Shown here: in pieces, positions 7,422 through 10,990 of the stretch
How the letters are laid out: the number at the start of each line of letters is the position of its first letter
Numbering within the stretch: position 1 is the first letter of the stretch
Assembly (NCBI GenBank): GCA_031285085.1
Contig: JAITWW010000078.1
Coordinates: 1-10,990, forward strand
Length of the DNA: 10,990 bases
DNA from: Candidatus Methanofilum arcanum
GTDB lineage: Archaea > Halobacteriota > Methanomicrobia > Methanomicrobiales > Methanospirillaceae
Direction of reading: 5' to 3'
Notes under the pieces: generated by a model
The model's input: only the letters and a program-made list of their open reading frames with translations
Database searches by the model: none
Told to the model about the DNA's origin: nothing
Translations under genes and position numbers: made by a program

Positions 7422-8112
7422 TTATCTTCGATTCATAGAACTCCACTACATCAGTTCCTTCAATAAACACAAGATTGTTCTTTTTTGCATACTTGATTGC
7501 ATCCTCTTTTGAGAGGGCATATCCAGATTCATCATCAAGCATCTCACAGATTGTGACTGTTGGATTAATCTCTGCCATCTCAGCAAGGGCAATAGAGAGT
7601 TCAGTCTGCCCACGCCTCTTTAAAAGCAGCTCCTGGGCTGCAATAAGAATGGGAGTGTGACCAGGTGTACGAAACTCAGTGGAAAACGAAAACGGCTCAC
7701 CAGATAGAACCGTAGAGACGGCATGCGCAATCTCTGATGCGGTTAAAGCCCGATCTCGGTCAGTAATCCCAGTAAATGTATTTTTATGATTTACCCATAA
7801 GGAAAAGGAAGACTGATTTGTTGGATCATAAGGAATATCACCTAATTTTTCTACAAGTGCAACAGAACGAAGGATATCACGAGCATATGGAATATCAAGT
7901 TTTTTACCTGCATCATATGGTATCACAGTACAGATAAGGCCGCCAGCATCATTTCTCATGCGTGCAATATCCTGGTGTCTTAGCCTGTCACTACGTACTG
8001 CCATATCTGTCTCTTTTTCGCGATTGTCAAAATCATATAAGAGAACAATCTCGCCTACTGCAAGTGCATGACATGCTTTTTCTACAACTCGTTCTGAACT
8101 TCTATTAACCAT
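7402..8112 (-). CDS. ribB: 3,4-dihydroxy-2-butanone 4-phosphate synthase
   Basis: RibB converts ribulose 5-phosphate to 3,4-dihydroxy-2-butanone 4-phosphate plus formate, supplying the four-carbon unit of riboflavin. The 236-residue protein is a stand-alone, archaeal-type enzyme not fused to a GTP cyclohydrolase. The acidic metal/substrate loop is DFDNREKETD (27-36), matching bacterial DEDRENEGD. GGLIC (57-61), TGITDRDRA (114-122), RTPGHTP (148-154) and ICEMLDD (188-194) are the other family blocks, including the Glu of ICE and the His of PGH. GGAG (8121-8124, minus strand) lies 8 nt before ATG 8112 and supports this start. The gene follows rbkR by 160 bp, long enough for its own promoter. 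Its last codons overlap the TauE/SafE gene, so the two are probably one transcription unit. Confidence 0.95.
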   Translation of the reverse strand: MVNRSSERVVEKACHALAVGEIVLLYDFDNREKETDMAVRSDRLRHQDIARMRNDAGGLICTVIPYDAGKKLDIPYARDILRSVALVEKLGDIPYDPTNQSSFSLWVNHKNTFTGITDRDRALTASEIAHAVSTVLSGEPFSFSTEFRTPGHTPILIAAQELLLKRRGQTELSIALAEMAEINPTVTICEMLDDESGYALSKEDAIKYAKKNNLVFIEGTDVVEFYESKINGTDNG

Positions 8113-8272
8113 TATTTTAACTCCAAGACAGTAATTATGTTCATTTTAAACCAATTTGCATTGGCGAATATTCACTTATGCTACCCACATATTATACAAA
8201 TGTACAAACATATAGTTATAAAATTATGGCATTATACAATTTTTATCGATTTGGATGGAGGAGAAACACATA
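8113..8272 (-). promoter_or_regulatory. rbkR-ribB intergenic region: ribB promoter and candidate operator
   Basis: The 160-bp AT-rich spacer holds several elements, read toward ribB on the minus strand. TTGTATAAT occurs twice (8231-8239 and 8191-8199). ATGTGGGTAGCATA (8177-8190) resembles a motif upstream of rbkR at 11 of 14 positions. There is a perfect 8-bp palindrome gaatattc (8166-8173), an inverted repeat CCAAT-N4-ATTGG (8151-8164), a TATA candidate TTTAAAAT (8143-8150), and GGAG at 8121-8124. Either TTTAAAAT or the proximal TTGTATAAT could be the core promoter; the latter gives a leader of about 57 nt that includes the GGAG. Operator function is inferred from position and similarity only. 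Confidence 0.5.
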
Positions 8273-8938
8273 TCACATGGTAACATGCACAAACACCTCA
8301 TCCCCATCTACAAGTGAAAACATCTCTCGAAGATTTTTTGGAGCAATGACTTCGACAAGTGAGTCTGGATAATGACTACGCCCTGGTATTACAATGCCAC
8401 ACGGAACATGCTCAATAGTGCATGGATAACAAAGTACATCGCCAAATGTCCTTCCACCTAATTCAAAACCAGAGACAGTAATCATACGTGAGCTATGAAG
8501 ACTCTTTCGAATTTTTGTCCCAGCAGGTGTAAGTTTAATATTCAGTGTTCCAGGATACGGGAGAAAGCCAAGATGTTTCTGAAATTGGCTTGAGTATGAC
8601 TCTAGCCCAATGTAGTACGCTCCTTCTCCAAGTCCAGAAGTAACAGTGCCTTGCATCACCCATTCATCCAGTTCTGACGGAAATATTCGGTGATATACTG
8701 CATGATCGTCACGAAGAACCTGTATGCCAGCTTCAGTTAAGAGAACCTCTTGACCCTGAGGCAATAATCTTCTCTCAAGCAAGCCAGCCACCTCAAGATC
8801 TTTAAGCCTACGTGATGCAGTTTGAGGACTGAAACCTAGCTCTTCACCAAGCATCTGCGAACTAATAAGAATAGGATCTGAAATGCCCCCAAGGAATGCG
8901 ATCTGTTTCAGACACGCAAGATTATCCACAGATATCAT
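8273..8938 (-). CDS. Winged-helix regulator fused to CTP-dependent riboflavin kinase (RbkR type)
   Basis: This 221-residue protein has two parts. Residues about 8-85 form a winged-helix DNA-binding domain (recognition-helix region FSPQTASRRLKDLEVAGLL). Residues about 95-221 are an archaeal riboflavin kinase domain (PF01982), which uses CTP to make FMN. Kinase blocks seen are GTVTSGLGEGAYYIGLESY (97-115), FLPYPGTLNIKL (125-136), RSHYPDSLVEVIAP (187-200) and LVDGDEVFV (209-217). This fusion is the known archaeal RbkR architecture, in which the protein both makes FMN and regulates riboflavin genes. Its place directly before ribB fits. No Shine-Dalgarno sequence precedes ATG 8938, but a good TATA box lies about 27 nt upstream, so the mRNA is probably leaderless. 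ribK is the usual symbol for the kinase activity alone. Confidence 0.94.
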   Translation of the reverse strand: MISVDNLACLKQIAFLGGISDPILISSQMLGEELGFSPQTASRRLKDLEVAGLLERRLLPQGQEVLLTEAGIQVLRDDHAVYHRIFPSELDEWVMQGTVTSGLGEGAYYIGLESYSSQFQKHLGFLPYPGTLNIKLTPAGTKIRKSLHSSRMITVSGFELGGRTFGDVLCYPCTIEHVPCGIVIPGRSHYPDSLVEVIAPKNLREMFSLVDGDEVFVHVTM

Positions 8939-8960
8939 TCTTATAGATTGAGTAGAGATC

Positions 8961-8997
8961 TATTTATACATTATCTGTTTTGGTAAGCATCCCACAT
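8961..8997 (-). promoter_or_regulatory. rbkR promoter: TATA box and upstream candidate operator
   Basis: Read on the minus strand, TATAAATA (8961-8968, within tgTATAAATA) is centred about 27 nt before the rbkR ATG, the spacing of a leaderless archaeal promoter. Fifteen nt further upstream is ATGTGGGATGCTTA (8984-8997), which matches the element ahead of ribB at 11 of 14 positions. The whole region fits in the 62-bp gap after the subtilase-like gene, so rbkR has its own promoter and may be autoregulated. Confidence 0.55.
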
Positions 8998-9000
8998 TTG

Positions 9001-10512
9001 TTAATAGCCATTCAAACGTTCGTGAACAATGGATTCTAAGATCTGGTATGACTTTTCTGCATTGGCAAGACCAAAGCCATATACAGGATCCCACCCAGGT
9101 GAACCAAGATCCGTACAACCCTCAAAAAGAGCCTGTTTTATCTCATGACGAGACGCATCAGGGAAAGCAGAAGCAAGCTGGGCGATAATTGCAACAATAT
9201 GAGGAACTGCAGCACTCGTTCCAGGAAAATTCATTGGAAAATCCCCAGCTCCACTCACTCCAACATTCGTAGGGGTTGAAATATCTGGTTTTTTTATCAG
9301 TTCAAGTGTTGGATGCACAATAAGTGCTGGGCCTTGCGAAGAGTCGAGAGTAATCACATCCGGAGACGAAGAATTTACTGAGGCTACGGTTATAATGTCA
9401 GGCACAGCTGCGTGGCCAAAAATAGCGTATTGAGGTGTGAAGATCTCAGGGTTGCTAACAAGAGCTGGGTGCTGATCTCGAATAAAAAACTCAAGATACA
9501 AAGAATCAGAGATGAGAGGTTCTGTACCAAGATATAGTACACCAAGGTGGACAATCAGTGGAGAGGTGTTTGGATTTTGGATCGTAAAATGCTCAAATGG
9601 ATCTCCAAAGCCATCTTGAATACCATCACTCATCGCAAGAACAGAACCAGCAGCATCTACTGCAATCAAGTCAAAATCGATTGCTGCTTGATTAAATGGT
9701 TCACTCCATTGCAGTGTTACAATAGCCCTAGAGCTCGGGGGAATTTCAAGGGTAACAAATGGCAGGTTCATTCCACTTAGATCTTGAAGATATCCAGTAG
9801 CATATGGAATTGTAAATCGAGCGGCATCCAAGTAATGAAGAATGGAAAAGTTGCCAGCAACAGTGACGTAGATCAGATCCGGGTATTCTGCAAGAACCTC
9901 TTCCAGATGACGAGCAACATCTCCCTTTTCAAAAAAGGGTTGAGCAAAGAAGTATACATCATCACAAATAATTGTGCATCCAAGCTGCGCAAGCATAGAG
10001 ACAACATCTTGAAAGTTGTCAGAGTTTCCTCCATATGCCGCAAAATAGATCTCTGCTTCTGGTGCCATATCATGAATAATCTCCATTATGGCTGTTCCCT
10101 CATCTCCATTTCCAAGTGTGAGAATATGAAGCGAATCAGGGAGTTCTCCTGCTGCTTGAGCATCAGCATATGATTCTGCCCCATTAGATATAACTCCAAT
10201 CTTCACCCCACGCCCATTCGCACCAAATGCTTGCCTAATGCTATTGCTTCGAACGATAACATCTCCCTGTGTAATGATACTGTTTCCGAGGGGTTGGTTG
10301 GGATCAAGCGGAGAGGAAATATGATGTAATGCCTCATATGAGAGATCTGTAAAAGAGAGATAATACATATCTGAAGAGTTACGAGAGGGGTTCATGAGAA
10401 TTGTGGTTGCAAAGACATGAGGGGTAAAAAGCCCAATTAGTACAATAAATGAAAGTACTTGAAAAAGAAACCGATATAGGTTTAGCCAATCATTGAAAAT
10501 ACATGTAGCCAT
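9001..10512 (-). CDS. Secreted subtilase-fold (S8-like) protein with atypical Asp and His positions
   Basis: From ATG 10512 the protein has 503 residues and begins with a signal-like segment (hydrophobic core FLFQVLSFIVLIGLF, cleavage near HVFA-TT). The subtilase layout follows. The Ser block is intact (PGTSAAVPH, S433) and so is the oxyanion Asn block (VTVAGNF, N221). The Asp block, usually VIDTG, reads VISNG (S109-N110). The His block, usually HGTHVAGII, reads EGTAIMEII (E138), followed by the expected MAPEAEIY. From memory, related S8 proteins have VISDS, DEG and DDV..EPFFQDG motifs, so E138 is probably a subfamily trait, while Asn in place of that Asp looks unusual. A jelly-roll-like insert of about 140 residues (about 240-380) precedes the Ser block. 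The frame also opens at 10635 (544 residues), but those extra 41 residues bury the signal peptide and a TATA-like box lies inside that stretch, so I prefer 10512. Activity is uncertain. It stands alone, upstream of rbkR. Confidence 0.85.
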   Translation of the reverse strand: MATCIFNDWLNLYRFLFQVLSFIVLIGLFTPHVFATTILMNPSRNSSDMYYLSFTDLSYEALHHISSPLDPNQPLGNSIITQGDVIVRSNSIRQAFGANGRGVKIGVISNGAESYADAQAAGELPDSLHILTLGNGDEGTAIMEIIHDMAPEAEIYFAAYGGNSDNFQDVVSMLAQLGCTIICDDVYFFAQPFFEKGDVARHLEEVLAEYPDLIYVTVAGNFSILHYLDAARFTIPYATGYLQDLSGMNLPFVTLEIPPSSRAIVTLQWSEPFNQAAIDFDLIAVDAAGSVLAMSDGIQDGFGDPFEHFTIQNPNTSPLIVHLGVLYLGTEPLISDSLYLEFFIRDQHPALVSNPEIFTPQYAIFGHAAVPDIITVASVNSSSPDVITLDSSQGPALIVHPTLELIKKPDISTPTNVGVSGAGDFPMNFPGTSAAVPHIVAIIAQLASAFPDASRHEIKQALFEGCTDLGSPGWDPVYGFGLANAEKSYQILESIVHERLNGY

Positions 10513-10859
10513 TTTTATTCTCTCTATTTCATTATCAATTGGAATAATATCAAATACTACCGCAACAGTTGATCCATTTATATCAGATATCTTTTCCACA
10601 GCAACATCGCATATCCAAGGTTCGATCCTTCCCATCCAATATTCATCATATTATGAACCATTGTCATGCTTACACCAGATTCGCTGAAATTTCGCCTTTC
10701 CTGATTACTATTGGCTTAATATACTATTAAACTTCGGGGTTCATCATAATCTGCTGTGTTTCTACTTTTCATTTCAGATTCATAGATGTGCTATTACCAC
10801 AGTATCTACACACGAACTGAGCATTTCACTTCACAAAAGAGACGTATCAACATCAAAAC
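10513..10859 (-). other. Spacer between 5S rRNA and the subtilase-like gene
   Basis: These 347 bp hold no gene that I can support. They contain the two TATA candidates described for the subtilase-like gene (10576-10583 and 10716-10724), the optional 41-codon extension of that gene (10513-10635), and short T-rich stretches just past the 5S gene on the minus strand (for example ctcttttg at 10833-10840) that could end rRNA transcription. No tRNA fold was found. Confidence 0.5.
10576..10583 (-). promoter_or_regulatory. TATA-box candidate for the subtilase-like gene
   Basis: On the minus strand, gATATAAATgg lies about 68 nt before ATG 10512. This predicts transcription starting near 10554 and a leader of about 42 nt ending in a purine-rich agagag just before the ATG. 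A second AT-rich candidate (minus GTATATTAA, 10716-10724) would instead serve the longer reading frame from 10635. Confidence 0.4.
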
Positions 10860-10977
10860 AGCAGCGAAGATATATTCCCAAGGACTCTCGTACCTCAGTA
10901 CAAATACCCACGTGAGTTGTCTTAACTGCCGGGTTCGGGATGAGACCGGGTGTAACACAACTGCTATGGCCGCTGAA
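10860..10977 (-). rRNA. 5S ribosomal RNA
   Basis: On the minus strand the sequence begins CAGCGGCCATAGC and continues with ACACCCGGTCTCATCCCG, AACCCGGCAGTTAAG and a GGTACGAGAGTCC-like arm. These are the loop A, helix III/loop C and loop E/helix IV-V hallmarks of archaeal 5S rRNA. The ends pair as helix I (CAGCG at 10971-10975 with CGCTG at 10862-10866), and a length of about 118 nt is normal. Exact termini are uncertain by a few bases. It probably closes a 16S-23S-5S operon lying to the right, since only 13 bp of upstream sequence are visible and no promoter is seen. The apparent protein-coding frame across it is a shadow. Confidence 0.92.
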
Positions 10978-10990
10978 CGAAAAAGCACGG

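Noticed and set aside
8178..8372. A 64-codon plus-strand reading frame starting in the rbkR-ribB spacer
   Set aside because: Its second half is antisense to the riboflavin kinase gene, its composition is not protein-like, and its first half covers the ribB promoter elements.
9784..10173. A 129-codon plus-strand reading frame
   Set aside because: It is antisense to the subtilase-like gene, whose protein shows clear conserved blocks. The plus-strand product has no recognisable motif, and a shadow frame opposite a coding region is the simpler reading.
10615..10635. A plus-strand ggttcgatcc resembling a tRNA T-arm
   Set aside because: The stem pairs poorly and there is no D-arm, anticodon arm or acceptor stem in the expected positions upstream.
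10806..10988. A 60-codon minus-strand reading frame at the right edge
   Set aside because: It overlies the 5S rRNA gene, whose conserved loops and closing helix explain the sequence.

Overview
The window reads as a piece of a methanogenic archaeal chromosome, most likely Methanomicrobia/Methanomicrobiales. The evidence is a winged-helix/CTP-dependent riboflavin kinase (RbkR type), an archaeal RibB, a 6-oxopurine-type methylthionucleoside phosphorylase as used by methanogens, an archaeal-looking 5S rRNA, TATA-box promoters (some apparently leaderless), and a huge secreted SBBP/PKD-repeat protein. The genus cannot be fixed from the sequence alone. Base composition looks moderately AT-rich.

Layout. 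Positions 1-4049 (minus strand) hold an open-ended gene for a secreted protein. Its order is signal peptide, DUF7948-like N-domain, seven SBBP blades, then at least eight PKD domains in exact 255-bp register. The gene runs off the left edge. A compact divergent promoter region (4050-4171) separates it from a plus-strand pair: an MTA/MTI phosphorylase-family gene (4172-4942) and uvrC (4984-6594), the latter lacking the C-terminal HhH domain. Converging on uvrC with an 8-bp gap is a minus-strand block: rbkR (8938-8273), ribB (8112-7402), and a TauE/SafE-type membrane transporter gene (7421-6603) that overlaps the end of ribB. A secreted subtilase-like protein (10512-9001, possibly starting at 10635) lies upstream of rbkR. 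A 5S rRNA gene (about 10977-10860, minus) sits at the right edge and is probably the end of an rRNA operon outside the window.

How the genes fit together. RbkR and RibB form a riboflavin/FMN module: RibB makes the four-carbon precursor, and RbkR phosphorylates riboflavin with CTP and probably regulates the pathway. A 14-bp motif (11/14 identical) lies upstream of both genes, separated from the best TATA candidate by 15 and 26 bp, a difference of about one helical turn. This is a candidate RbkR operator. The overlapping TauE/SafE gene may be co-expressed with ribB. The phosphorylase belongs to methylthioadenosine/methylthioinosine salvage, and UvrC to nucleotide excision repair. The two secreted proteins belong to the cell surface.

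No clearly new multi-gene defence or mobile system is visible. The observations most worth following are the subtilase with non-canonical residues at the Asp and His positions, the recently homogenised PKD array, and the shared motif ahead of the two riboflavin genes.
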